Source of the DNA: Haloterrigena salina JCM 13891
Lineage (GTDB): Archaea > Halobacteriota > Halobacteria > Halobacteriales > Natrialbaceae
Reading direction: 5' to 3'
DNA: 64,000 nt
Assembly: GCF_000337495.1 (NCBI RefSeq)
Contig: NZ_AOIS01000067.1
Location: 1 to 64,000, forward strand
The position numbers were made by a program, and so were the translations under genes. The notes under the pieces were generated by a model. The model searched no databases. It was not told the origin of the DNA and worked only from the letters and a program-made list of their open reading frames with translations. How positions within the stretch are numbered: position 1 is the first letter of the stretch; every line of letters begins with the position of its first letter. Shown here one piece after another: positions 1 to 8,494 of this stretch.

Positions 1-232
1 GATTGACCACCTCGTGGGTCGCGTCGTCGGTGATGTCCGTGCCGTCGAACCGAATCCGCCCGTCGGTGACGTCGTAGAGGCCCATGATGCAGTTGAACAC
101 CGTGGACTTCCCCGACCCGTTCGGGCCGATCAGGCCGACGATCTCGCCGCGCTCGACGGACAGCGAGAAGTCGTCGACGGCGATCAGGCCGCCGAACGTC
201 TTCGTGAGGCCGTCGACCTCGAGGAGGCTCAC
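1..232 (-). CDS. livG: Branched-chain amino acid-type ABC transporter ATP-binding protein, partial
   Basis: This is the N-terminal 77 residues of a cytoplasmic ABC ATPase that would power a branched-chain amino acid or related amide importer. The translation opens MSLLEVDGLTKTFGG and has a Walker A GPNGSGKST at residues 36-44; the signature motif and Walker B lie beyond the left window edge. The start is a GTG whose GTGA overlaps the stop of the LivM-like permease by 4 bp, which suggests translational coupling. It is the fourth gene of the minus-strand operon; a LivF-type ATPase probably follows outside the window. Confidence 0.93.
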   Translation of the reverse strand, partial: MSLLEVDGLTKTFGGLIAVDDFSLSVERGEIVGLIGPNGSGKSTVFNCIMGLYDVTDGRIRFDGTDITDDATHEVVN

Positions 233-1347
233 TCGCGATCACCTCCGACCGCGCCAACGGCGTGCCAGATCCAGCGGAAGAGCCCGTTGCGGGCGAACAC
301 GAGGACGAGCAGGACCAGCAGCCAGAGCATGACCCAGCGCGTCGAGTGACCGAACCACAGCCGCAGGATCTCGTCGCGCAACAGCACGAAGAGGAACGCG
401 CCGCCGATCGGGCCGAGGACGGAGCTCATGCCGCCGATGACCGCCATCGCGATCATCTCGATGCTCCGGTCGACGACGACGAAGGTCGCGGGGTCGACGT
501 TCCCGCCGAAGTGGGCCAGCAGGACGCCGCCGATCCCCATCGTGATCGAACTGAGCGCGAACGACCAGAGCTTGAATTTCGTCGGGTCGAGTCCGGCCGC
601 CGACACGGCGCGTTCGTTCTCGCGGATCGCGACGAGCACGGTCCCGACGTTCGACCTGGCCACGACGGTGAGTGCGGCCGCGACGAGTAACATCGGGACG
701 AGCATGAGGTAGTATCGCTCGGTGAAGTCCCAGGTGAACACCTCGACGGCCTGGAACCCGTTTTCGCCGCCGAGGGTCTCGCTGAACCCGATCGTCAGCC
801 GGTAGAACAGGAGCACGGCGACGAACGTGACCAGCGAGAAGTACGGCCCCGACAGGCGCAGCGAGGGCAGGCCGATGAGCAGGCCGAGCACCAGCGCCGC
901 GAGGATCGAGACCGGGATGGTGACCCAGAAGCTCGGCACCGGACTGAGGTTGACGGCCAGCAGCGCCGTCGTGTAGCCGGCCGTGGCCGACAGCGCCGAG
1001 TGGCCGAAGCTGATGTAGCCGGTGTAGCCGCTCTGGATGTCCCAGCCCATCGCGAAGACCGCCCAGATGCAGGCGACCGCGAGCGTCCGCATGTAGTTGC
1101 CGACGAACAGCGGTGCCCACATCGGAACGGTCGCGAGCGCGACGAGCGCCGCGACGAGCAGCCCAAGCTGGAGCCCCGTCACCTCGCCGACGTATGAGCC
1201 GAGGAACCGGTTGAAGAGGTTCGCGCCGGGTCGCAGCGCGCGGTCGATCGGCGAGAGGACGCGGGCAGCGGCCCGCCCGCTCGGGAGCAGGATCGTTTGC
1301 CGAACCGTACTGCGCAGCCGTCCGATCCGTCTGACGCGTTCACTCAT
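229..1347 (-). CDS. livM: Branched-chain amino acid-type ABC transporter permease LivM
   Basis: A 372-residue integral membrane permease of the LivM family. After about 55 soluble basic residues it has a run of hydrophobic helices and ends in GAVGGDRE. The family signature region around GYTGYISFGHSAL and the EAA-like loop near NERAVSAAGLDPTKFKLW are visible; the latter contacts the ATPase. It pairs with the LivH-like permease to form the translocation channel. Its start overlaps the livH stop by 8 bp and its stop overlaps livG by 4 bp, so the genes form one tightly coupled operon. The substrate (branched-chain amino acid, amide or other) cannot be read from the sequence. Confidence 0.93.
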   Translation of the reverse strand: MSERVRRIGRLRSTVRQTILLPSGRAAARVLSPIDRALRPGANLFNRFLGSYVGEVTGLQLGLLVAALVALATVPMWAPLFVGNYMRTLAVACIWAVFAMGWDIQSGYTGYISFGHSALSATAGYTTALLAVNLSPVPSFWVTIPVSILAALVLGLLIGLPSLRLSGPYFSLVTFVAVLLFYRLTIGFSETLGGENGFQAVEVFTWDFTERYYLMLVPMLLVAAALTVVARSNVGTVLVAIRENERAVSAAGLDPTKFKLWSFALSSITMGIGGVLLAHFGGNVDPATFVVVDRSIEMIAMAVIGGMSSVLGPIGGAFLFVLLRDEILRLWFGHSTRWVMLWLLVLLVLVFARNGLFRWIWHAVGAVGGDRE

Positions 1348-2221
1348 GGACGTATTCCCTCCCGTACAGCCCCTGCGGAAGCAGGAACAGTACGACCAGT
1401 AGGATGACCAGCGAGAGGATCCCGCGGAAGCTCTGTCCCAGCATCGAGACGGTCAACGTCTCGGTGTAGCCGATCAGGTAGGCGGCGACGATCGACCCCT
1501 TGATCGAGCCGATACCCCCGATCACCACGATGATGAAGGCCAGCGCGAGCGGGTTCAGCCACATCAGCGGCGTGGCGGCCTGGTCGCCGCCGAGAAAGAT
1601 TCCCGCGAGGCCCGCGAGCCCGCCGGCGATCAACCACGTGCGGGTCCGGACGGAGTGGAGATCGACGCCGGTGAGCTGTGCCCCCCGCTCGCTCATCGAC
1701 GCGGCGAGGATGGAGCGGCCGCCGTCGGTCTGGGTGATGTAGTACCACAGCAGCCCGATAGCGATCCAGGAGAGCGCGAACCCGGCTAGATCGTTGTACG
1801 AGACGGACGTGCCCGCGATGCTGGCCTGGCCGCGGACGACCGTGTAGGCGTACGGCTGGTCGCCGAAGATGCCGAGCGCGATCTCGGTCGTCATGGTGGC
1901 GACGACGACCGTCGCGAGGAATGTGATCACGGGATCGTCCTCGATGTAGCGGACCAGTCCGGCGTACAGCCCGTACGACGCCAGCCCGATAGCGCCGACC
2001 GCGAGCGGGAAGACGAGGAGTCGCGGTAACGCGACCGACTCCCAGATCACGTCGCGGTTGAGGATCACGAACACGTACGCGCCGGCCATGATCAGGGCGC
2101 CGTGGGCGAGGTTCAACACGCCGCCGACGCCGAAGATCATGGTGAACCCGATGGCGATGAGCGCGTAGAGCGCGCTGATCATCGCGCCGGTGATCAGTAT
2201 CGAGAGGAGCGAGTCGAGCAT
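1340..2221 (-). CDS. livH: Branched-chain amino acid-type ABC transporter permease LivH
   Basis: A 293-residue permease with about eight hydrophobic segments, beginning MLDSLLSILITGAM. The LivH hallmark GGVLNLAHGALIMAGAY sits near the N-terminus, and an EAA-type loop near SMSERGAQLTGVD faces the ATPase. I chose the ATG at 2221, two bases after the stop of the binding-protein gene. A longer in-frame extension exists but is Arg-rich and would run into the upstream gene. It forms the membrane channel with LivM. Confidence 0.93.
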   Translation of the reverse strand: MLDSLLSILITGAMISALYALIAIGFTMIFGVGGVLNLAHGALIMAGAYVFVILNRDVIWESVALPRLLVFPLAVGAIGLASYGLYAGLVRYIEDDPVITFLATVVVATMTTEIALGIFGDQPYAYTVVRGQASIAGTSVSYNDLAGFALSWIAIGLLWYYITQTDGGRSILAASMSERGAQLTGVDLHSVRTRTWLIAGGLAGLAGIFLGGDQAATPLMWLNPLALAFIIVVIGGIGSIKGSIVAAYLIGYTETLTVSMLGQSFRGILSLVILLVVLFLLPQGLYGREYVHE

Positions 2222-2223
2222 GC

Positions 2224-3558
2224 CTAGCCCATCCACTCGGGTTGTACGTGGTCTGCCGTCCGGTACTGTTCGGGGTAGACGCACTCGAGGTCGCCCCCGG
2301 GTCGCCACTGGGTGATCGGGAAGTTCGTGATCTCGTCGTTCTCGCCGCGCTCCTCCTGGACGTCGTGGGGGTAGTCGTCGCCCTCGCCGTAGAACGAGAT
2401 CTCGCCGGCGGTCCCCGTGTACTCCAGCCCGAGCATCGCGTCGACGATGCCGTCGAGGTCGCTCTCGTAGTCGGCCGTGCCGGCCTCCTCGACGGCCTCC
2501 CGGTACAGGTAGACCGCGTCGTAGGTGTTGAACCCCATGTACATCGGGAGGTCGGGCGCGTCGTCGTCGCCCTCGGTGAACGACTGGTACGCGTCGACGA
2601 AGTCGAGGGTCTTGTCCGTGATGTCGGTCGTGCCGGCGGCGCCCGACTGCGAGGTCGTCTCGAAGGTCGCGGTCTCCTGAGAGAGTTCGTAGAAGTCGGG
2701 CGTCATGGACGCGACGTGGATCCCCTCGATGCCGAACTCGGCCTGACGCTGGTGCCAGCTCGCGAGCATGTCCGTCGCGATGATGTGGGCGAAAAAGCGA
2801 AAGACGGCGTCCGGATCTTCGGACTCGAGATCGTTCATCACCGTGCTGAAATCGTCGATACCGGTCGACAGCTCCGACTCGTAGACGACGTCGTAGCCGC
2901 GCGATTCCAGCTCACCGGGCAGGTTGTTCGTGAACGGGTCCGTCCACGCGGCGTCGTCCGCGAGATAGGCGAACGTGTTCCAGCCGTGGCGGTCCGAGAG
3001 GTAGTCGGCGTAGCCGCCCATCGCCTCGGCCTGGAAGTACGAGTTGATCGGACCGGAGCGGAAGATGTTCTTGTTCGCCTCGTAGTCCGAGCCGGTGGAG
3101 TTCTCGATGATCGCCGGCGAAGCCGACCCGGTGACGATATACGGGACGTTATTCTCGGCGATCATGTCCATGATGTTGAGCGAGACCTCACTGGAGAAGG
3201 TGCCGACGAGTAAATCGACGTTCTCCTGGTTGATCAGCCGCGACGCCTCGTCCTGGGCGGTCGACGGATCGGAGCGCGTGTTCGCGCTGACGATCTCGAC
3301 GTCTTCGTCCCGGATCCCACCCTCCTCGTTAATCTCTTCGGCCGCCAGTTCGGCGCTCCGCTCGGAACCGATCCCCTGCGTGTTCTCCAGTGGCGCGAGG
3401 TGACCGACCGTAAACCCCTCGTCGCCGCCGCCCCCGATACAGCCGGCGACCGTCGTCGCTACGGCGCCGACACCCGCGGCGCCGATGAACCGCCGACGTC
3501 CGACGGAAATCTTACCAGTTCTATCTGATCTGAGCGTATTGTTATCGTCGTTATCCAT
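2224..3558 (-). CDS. ABC transporter substrate-binding lipoprotein (LivK/amide-binding family)
   Basis: A 444-residue periplasmic-binding-protein-like domain of type I (Leu/Ile/Val or amide binding) that captures the substrate outside the cell. The N-terminus carries a Tat motif (RRRFIGAAG, residues 21-29) and a lipobox AGC with Cys40, so it should be exported folded and lipid-anchored. A glycine-rich linker follows Cys40. The domain opens with GHLAPLENTQGIG and shows the typical family segment EVSLNIMDMIAENNVPYIV. It is the first gene of the importer operon. The roughly 155 bp upstream hold no other gene and must contain the operon promoter, although I see only weak TATA candidates there. 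Confidence 0.92.
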   Translation of the reverse strand: MDNDDNNTLRSDRTGKISVGRRRFIGAAGVGAVATTVAGCIGGGGDEGFTVGHLAPLENTQGIGSERSAELAAEEINEEGGIRDEDVEIVSANTRSDPSTAQDEASRLINQENVDLLVGTFSSEVSLNIMDMIAENNVPYIVTGSASPAIIENSTGSDYEANKNIFRSGPINSYFQAEAMGGYADYLSDRHGWNTFAYLADDAAWTDPFTNNLPGELESRGYDVVYESELSTGIDDFSTVMNDLESEDPDAVFRFFAHIIATDMLASWHQRQAEFGIEGIHVASMTPDFYELSQETATFETTSQSGAAGTTDITDKTLDFVDAYQSFTEGDDDAPDLPMYMGFNTYDAVYLYREAVEEAGTADYESDLDGIVDAMLGLEYTGTAGEISFYGEGDDYPHDVQEERGENDEITNFPITQWRPGGDLECVYPEQYRTADHVQPEWMG

Positions 3559-3714
3559 TGGCTGTCACTCTGTTACCGATTCTCATCCACCACTTCAGAT
3601 TCTCCAACAATAAAGATGAGGGTCGTTAGCAAGGAGCGAGTGAGTAGTGTAACCGTGTGAAAGACTATCTACTACAGAAATGGATACCTACCGACCCGGA
3701 CGAACGCCGGCGCT

Positions 3715-4722
3715 TCAGACGATCTCTCGCGGAGAAACGCGCTCGGTAATCAACCGATACGCTCCGTCTTCGAGGGTGACCGCTCCTTCGTGACGGAGGT
3801 GATCGAGGTGGGCGAAGGCCTTGCCGGGTCCGTGGAGGATGTGGATCCCCTCGAGGTCGCCGAACAGGTGTTCGCTCACCGTCCAGGCGTCGGCCGGGCC
3901 GTGTTCGTCCAGCACGTCGACGACGTTCCCGGCCCGCTCGCGGTGGTGGTCGACGATCTCGCGGGCGCGGGCGGTCGGATCCTCGATCGGGTCCCGGTGG
4001 CCGGGCCAGACGCGGTCGTAGTCGCGCTCGGCCAATCGCTCGAGCGTCTGCAGGTACCGCTTCAGCGGCCGATCGACGCGGACGTCGGCGCCGCCGACGT
4101 TGGGCGTGTACACCGGCAGGAGGGCGTCACCGACGACGGCCTCGCGGCCGCCGTCCAGTTCGAAACAGCAGAGTCCCGCCGCGTGACCCGGCGCGTGAAC
4201 AGCCTCGAGTCGACGGCCGCCGACCTCGAGGACGTCTCCGTCCGCGATCGGCGTGACGTCGGCGGGTTCGCCCTCGATGTGCGACGACGCCTCGAAAAAG
4301 TCCAGCAACTCCGCCCGCTCGTCCTCGGGGACGCCCCACTCCTCGAGCAGTTCCCGACGTCGTCGCTCGACGGCGGCCACCGCGTCGCTATCGCCCTCGA
4401 CCAGCGGTGCGTCGGCCTCGTGGACGTAAACTGTCGCGTCGCTTTCGGCCTGAATCTCGCCGGCCAGTCCCGCGTGATCGACGTGGAAGTGAGTGAGCAC
4501 GATCGCGTCGACGTCCGCGAACGCGTCGCCGCGTTCGGCCAGTCCGTCCCGCAAGTCTTCGCGGACGCCCGGCGTCGCGATCCCGGTATCGACGAGCGCG
4601 AGGTCGTCGCCGTCGGCGGCTCCGCCGCCTTCACGAGACACCTCCGGAGTCTCGCCGCCTGCGAGCACGTAGGCGTTATTTCGGCCCTCGAACTCCTCGT
4701 TACCCAGCCGTATTCGATCCAT
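3715..4722 (-). CDS. MBL-fold metallo-hydrolase
   Basis: A 335-residue metallo-beta-lactamase-fold hydrolase, probably cytosolic and binding two zinc ions. The metal motif THFHVDHAG is at about residues 77-85, with later ligand motifs HAPGHAAGL and WPGHRDP; this is the glyoxalase-II/RNase-Z-like superfamily arrangement. The C-terminal 90 residues resemble the winged-helix tail seen in LACTB2-like members. I use the ATG giving MDRIRLGNEEF; a TTG 12 nt upstream would add MCPG. It stands alone, separated from the liv operon by about 155 bp. The substrate is not predictable. Confidence 0.85.
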   Translation of the reverse strand: MDRIRLGNEEFEGRNNAYVLAGGETPEVSREGGGAADGDDLALVDTGIATPGVREDLRDGLAERGDAFADVDAIVLTHFHVDHAGLAGEIQAESDATVYVHEADAPLVEGDSDAVAAVERRRRELLEEWGVPEDERAELLDFFEASSHIEGEPADVTPIADGDVLEVGGRRLEAVHAPGHAAGLCCFELDGGREAVVGDALLPVYTPNVGGADVRVDRPLKRYLQTLERLAERDYDRVWPGHRDPIEDPTARAREIVDHHRERAGNVVDVLDEHGPADAWTVSEHLFGDLEGIHILHGPGKAFAHLDHLRHEGAVTLEDGAYRLITERVSPREIV

Positions 4723-4877
4723 ACCGGGACACAACTCCCTGATCGTTCATAATTTTCCGGGTCGTGACCGCCGGCACATCGTGCTCGTTCGTCGGTCGGA
4801 ACCCCGTCCGCTCCGGTCGGTCGCTCCTGGCGAAACGCCGCGGGCCGGAACGGACGACCCGCTTGCCACCAGCGTAA

Positions 4878-4885
4878 CATATACC
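4878..4885 (+). promoter_or_regulatory. TATA box for the O-methyltransferase gene
   Basis: The sequence aacatata lies 25-32 nt before the ATG at 4910, the position expected for a leaderless haloarchaeal transcript. It supports that start over the longer upstream reading frame. Confidence 0.55.
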
Positions 4886-4909
4886 CTGGTATTCCCACAC
4901 AGGAACAGT

Positions 4910-5626
4910 ATGCCGGACATTCTGACCGACGTGACGAGCGAGTATCTCGCATCGATGGAACCGCCCGCCGACGACCTCGTCGCGGAAATGGAGACCCACG
5001 CGGCCGAGGACGGTATCCCGATCGCCAGCCGCTCGGTCGCGACGCTGCAGGCGATCCTCGCCCGCGGGACCGATGCCGACCGCGCGCTCGAGTTCGGAAC
5101 CGCCATCGGCTACTCGACGCTGCACGTCGCCCGAACCGGTACCGACGTCGTCACGACCGAGGTCGACGGCGAGCGGATCGACGCCGCCGTCGATTACCTC
5201 GAGCGCGACGGCATCGACGTCACCGTGACCGACGATCCAACGACAATCGACGCCGAACCCACCGGAGACGGGACCGTGTTCATCGTCGAGGGCCCCGCTC
5301 TGGAGACGGTGCCGCGACTCGACGGCCCGTTCGATCTCGTCTTCCTTGACGCTATCAAGTCGGAGTACGAGGAGTATCTGGCCGAATCGCTGTCGCTGTT
5401 GACGGCGGGCGGGATGGTCGTCGCGGACAACCTCCTCCGCGGCGGTCGGGTCGCTGCAGCTGCGGCGGACACCGAGACCGAGGATATCGAAGCGGAATAC
5501 GGCTCGTCGGTAGCCGCGCTTCGCGAGTTCAACGAGGTGTTCGTCGACCACGACGCCCTCGAGGCGGTCATCACGCCCCAGGGCGACGGGACCGGCGTCG
5601 CCGTCAAAACGTCGGACGCGCCGTGA
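4910..5626 (+). CDS. O-methyltransferase, family 3 (CCoAOMT-like)
   Basis: A 238-residue SAM-dependent methyltransferase of the caffeoyl-CoA/catechol O-methyltransferase fold. The SAM-binding loop is ALEFGTAIGYSTLH, and the metal/substrate loop is VFLDAIKSEYEEYL followed by VVADNLLRGG, which is typical of family 3. The chosen ATG (MPDILTDV) is directly downstream of a TATA box. It is convergent with gatB, their stops only 6 bp apart. The natural acceptor is unknown; haloarchaeal members are usually only annotated as O-methyltransferase. Confidence 0.85.
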   Translation: MPDILTDVTSEYLASMEPPADDLVAEMETHAAEDGIPIASRSVATLQAILARGTDADRALEFGTAIGYSTLHVARTGTDVVTTEVDGERIDAAVDYLERDGIDVTVTDDPTTIDAEPTGDGTVFIVEGPALETVPRLDGPFDLVFLDAIKSEYEEYLAESLSLLTAGGMVVADNLLRGGRVAAAAADTETEDIEAEYGSSVAALREFNEVFVDHDALEAVITPQGDGTGVAVKTSDAP

Positions 5627-5632
5627 GCGCGG

Positions 5633-7126
5633 TTACTCGAGTTCGGCTCGCAGCAACTGGTTGACGTCGCCGGGGTCCGCACTCCCTCCCGTTTTCTGCA
5701 TGACCTGGCCGACGAGGAAGTTGATCGCGCCGTCGTCGCCGCTCTCGTAGTCGTCGACGGCGTCGGGGTTCTCGTCGATGGCCTCGACGACGGCCTGCTG
5801 GACCTCGTCTTCGCCCGTTTTGCCCAGGCCCTCCTGTTCGACGATCTCGTCCGGCGCCGCGCCGTCGTCGAGCATCGACCGGAGGACGGTCTCGCGGGCG
5901 TTCTTCGCCGTGATCTCGTCCTCGGCGACGAGTTCGACGAGCCGGGAGACCTCCTCGAGGCGGCCCGCGATGTCCGTGATCTCCATGTCGCGGTAGTTGA
6001 GTTCGCCCAGCAGGTTGTCCGCGACCCACGTCGCCGCGAGGTCGGGGTCGAACTCGCCGGCGACGTCCTCGTAGAAGTCCGCGACCTGCTTGGTCGACGT
6101 GAGCTTCGAGGCGGCCTCCTCGCTCAAGCCGTACTCCGCCTGGAACCGCTCGCGGCGGGCCGAGGGGAGTTCCGGGATCGAAATCTCGTCCTTCCAGCCC
6201 GAGACGCGCAGCGGCGGCAGGTCGGCCTCCTCGAAGTAGCGGTAGTCCTTCTCCTCTTCCTTCGAGCGCATCGAGACCGTGATCCCGCGGGACTCGTCCC
6301 AGTGGCGGGTCTCCTGCTCGACCGCGCGGCCGCGCTGGATGGCGTTCTTCTGGCGGGTCTCCTCGTAGGCCAGGGCCTTCTCCGCACCCTTGTGGCTCGA
6401 GATGTTCTTGACCTCCGTCCGGTTGGCGGCCTCGAGCGCGTCCATCCCGATCTCGTCGGTGTCGTCGCCGTCGATCTCCTCCTCGGGGATGATCGAGAGG
6501 TTGGCGTCGATGCGCAGGCTGCCGTCGCGTTCCGCGTCGAAGACGCCCAGGTACTCGAGGACTTCCTCGAGTTCGGCCAGGAAGGCGCGCACCTCCGCGG
6601 GGCTGCGGAAGTCCGGCGCCGTGACGATCTCCATCAGCGGCGTCCCCGCGCGGTTGTAGTCGACGAGGGTGTACTCCGCGGAGTCGATGCCGCCACCGCC
6701 GCCGACGTGCTGGAGGCTGCCCGGGTCCTCCTCCAGGTGGGCCCGTTCGATCGCTACCGTCCGACGCTCGCCCTCGACGGCGACCTCGAGTTCGCCGTCG
6801 GCGCAGATCGGCTCGTCGTACTGGGTGATCTGGAAGTTCTTGGGCAGGTCGGGGTAGTAGTAGTTCTTCCGGTGGAATCGGGTCTCCTCGGGGATGTCGG
6901 CGTCGATCGCTTTCCCGATCTTGACGGCGGCCTCGACGGCGGCCTCGTTCAGGACGGGCAGTGCGCCTGGCAGGCCGAGACAGACCGGGCAGACGTTCTC
7001 GTTGGGCTCGTCGGTCTGTTCGGTCGCACAGCCACAGAAGATCTTCGTGTCGGTCTCCAGCTGGACGTGGACCTCGAGGCCGATGACGGTCACGAGGTCG
7101 CCCTGCTGGACGGTCTGGGCAGTCAT
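5633..7126 (-). CDS. gatB: Aspartyl/glutamyl-tRNA amidotransferase subunit B
   Basis: A 497-residue GatB. In the GatCAB complex it activates the misacylated side chain of Glu-tRNA(Gln) or Asp-tRNA(Asn) using ATP and ammonia delivered from GatA. Hallmarks are GLEVHVQLET near the N-terminus, a zinc site with FCGC and CPVCLG, HRKNYYYPDLPKNFQITQYD, and the GatB/Yqey C-terminal tail ending VMQKTGGSADPGDVNQLL. Length is normal for the family. gatA and gatC are not in this window, as is common in haloarchaea. Confidence 0.97.
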   Translation of the reverse strand: MTAQTVQQGDLVTVIGLEVHVQLETDTKIFCGCATEQTDEPNENVCPVCLGLPGALPVLNEAAVEAAVKIGKAIDADIPEETRFHRKNYYYPDLPKNFQITQYDEPICADGELEVAVEGERRTVAIERAHLEEDPGSLQHVGGGGGIDSAEYTLVDYNRAGTPLMEIVTAPDFRSPAEVRAFLAELEEVLEYLGVFDAERDGSLRIDANLSIIPEEEIDGDDTDEIGMDALEAANRTEVKNISSHKGAEKALAYEETRQKNAIQRGRAVEQETRHWDESRGITVSMRSKEEEKDYRYFEEADLPPLRVSGWKDEISIPELPSARRERFQAEYGLSEEAASKLTSTKQVADFYEDVAGEFDPDLAATWVADNLLGELNYRDMEITDIAGRLEEVSRLVELVAEDEITAKNARETVLRSMLDDGAAPDEIVEQEGLGKTGEDEVQQAVVEAIDENPDAVDDYESGDDGAINFLVGQVMQKTGGSADPGDVNQLLRAELE

Positions 7127-7210
7127 TGACGGCGATTCGGGCCCGCGGGGGTAAAACGTAACGGGACGGACCGGCGCGGGTTCGCGGCCCGACTCGAAGT
7201 TCGCGAGCGA

Positions 7211-7396
7211 TTACCGGTCGCGATCGAACTTCCGCTGGGTCTCCGTCAGCTCCGCCGATTCCTCGAGCATCCGTTCCGCGTCGGCTGCGCGCCGGTGCTG
7301 TGGCGACGTGATCGGGTCACCGGAGCCCTCGATCCGTTCGTCGGGGTCCTCGACGGCGATCCGTTCGCGCAGACGGGCAATTAGACGAGCGATCAT
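7211..7396 (-). CDS. Small hypothetical protein
   Basis: A 61-residue charged protein beginning MIARLIARLRERIAVEDPDERIEG, with an amphipathic basic N-terminal helix and an acidic Glu-rich middle. I do not recognise a family. The ATG at 7396 is supported by the AT-rich box at 7418-7428 about 21-31 nt upstream on the minus strand. It lies between gatB and the propeller lipoprotein and is transcribed in the same direction as both. Function unknown. Confidence 0.55.
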   Translation of the reverse strand: MIARLIARLRERIAVEDPDERIEGSGDPITSPQHRRAADAERMLEESAELTETQRKFDRDR

Positions 7397-7417
7397 ACTC
7401 GAAACATGTAGCTCCAC

Positions 7418-7428
7418 AAATAAAATAG
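7418..7428 (-). promoter_or_regulatory. TATA-like box for the small protein
   Basis: On the minus strand this reads ctattttattt, an AT-rich island in GC-rich surroundings, 21-31 nt before the ATG at 7396. It fits a leaderless promoter. Confidence 0.45.
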
Positions 7429-7522
7429 TACGCGACCGTCTCGTCGCACCGTTGCGGGTCGCAGCGCGCGGACGTTCGGGCCGGTCCTCGGGAGTATCGC
7501 TGACCGAGACGGTCGCGAAACG

Positions 7523-8494
7523 TCAGTACTGCCGTTCGAACACCGTCCCCGACTCGCCGACGACCAGTTGCGGCGACCGGGCAGTGCCGAGCGCGACCGA
7601 CCGCAGTTCGTTCCCCGGCCGGAGGTCGGTGAGTTCGGTCCAGCCGTCGAAGCTGCGCTCGTAGATCACTCCCGCCGACGAGACCGCCAGCGCGGTGTCG
7701 CGGTCTCGAGCCAGCGCCGCGATCGGCTGCTCGCCCAGCGTCGTTCGCGACCAGTCGACGCCGTTGTAGGTGTAGACGACGCCGTTGCCGCCGGCGACCG
7801 AGACGTGACCGCTGTCCGTCGCCGCGACCGCCGCGAAGTCGACTCCCGCGCCCTCGAGCCCGATGCGGCTCCACGAGACCCCGCCGTCTCGCGACTCGAA
7901 GACGCCGCCGTCGGTGTCGACGACGTAGCCGTACGCCAGCGGCGTGAGGTCGATGTCGGTGACGCTCGAGCCGCTGCCGGGCTTCGTCACCTCGCCCCAC
8001 GCGACGTCTGCGCCGTCGCGTCGACCGCGGAGGAGTTCGCCGGAGCTGTTGATGGCCGTGAGTCGCTCGTCGCCGGCCAGCCCGGCCGCCGCGATGGCCG
8101 TCCACGACGTCGTCTTCTCCTTCGGGGCCGAGAAGTCGACGGCTTGGTCGGCGACGACGTCGTAGAGCCCGAGCGCGCCGCTGTCGCCGGCGACCCACAG
8201 CGCCCGGCCGTTACTCGTGACCGCCGCGGAGCGCAGCCCGTCGCCCGCCTCGGAGAGTCCGTTTTCGAGCCGAACGGTCCAGTCGCCGCCGTCCCGGGCG
8301 AGGACGACCCCGTCCTCGCCGACGGCGTAGGCCCCCGTCGCGGTCTGGGCCACGTCGTACAGCGCCGCGTCGGTGGGGACGTCGGCGGCGATCCACTCGC
8401 TGTCGGTGTCGGCACAGCCGGCGAGCGAGAGCGTTCCGGCCGCCGTTCCGACCGCGGCGAGGACGGCGCGCCGGGTGCGTGGGCGTCCGGTCAC
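7523..8494 (-). CDS. Tat-exported beta-propeller lipoprotein (Ycf48/YVTN-like)
   Basis: A 323-residue secreted beta-propeller. It has a Tat motif (TRRAVLAAVG) and a lipobox with Cys27, then repeated blades with the pattern G...G.V..R..GG.W, for example AVGEDGVVLARDGGDW and VFESRDGGVSWSRIGL. This blade type resembles BNR/Ycf48 proteins, some of which help assemble membrane complexes. It overlaps the upstream membrane-protein gene by 4 bp (ATGA), so it is the last gene of that operon. A clear paralog lies at 19500-20747: the segments AGDSGALGLYDV and SAPKEKTTSW here match AGDSGALGFYDV and SAPMEKTSTW there. The client is unknown. Confidence 0.75.
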   Translation of the reverse strand: MTGRPRTRRAVLAAVGTAAGTLSLAGCADTDSEWIAADVPTDAALYDVAQTATGAYAVGEDGVVLARDGGDWTVRLENGLSEAGDGLRSAAVTSNGRALWVAGDSGALGLYDVVADQAVDFSAPKEKTTSWTAIAAAGLAGDERLTAINSSGELLRGRRDGADVAWGEVTKPGSGSSVTDIDLTPLAYGYVVDTDGGVFESRDGGVSWSRIGLEGAGVDFAAVAATDSGHVSVAGGNGVVYTYNGVDWSRTTLGEQPIAALARDRDTALAVSSAGVIYERSFDGWTELTDLRPGNELRSVALGTARSPQLVVGESGTVFERQY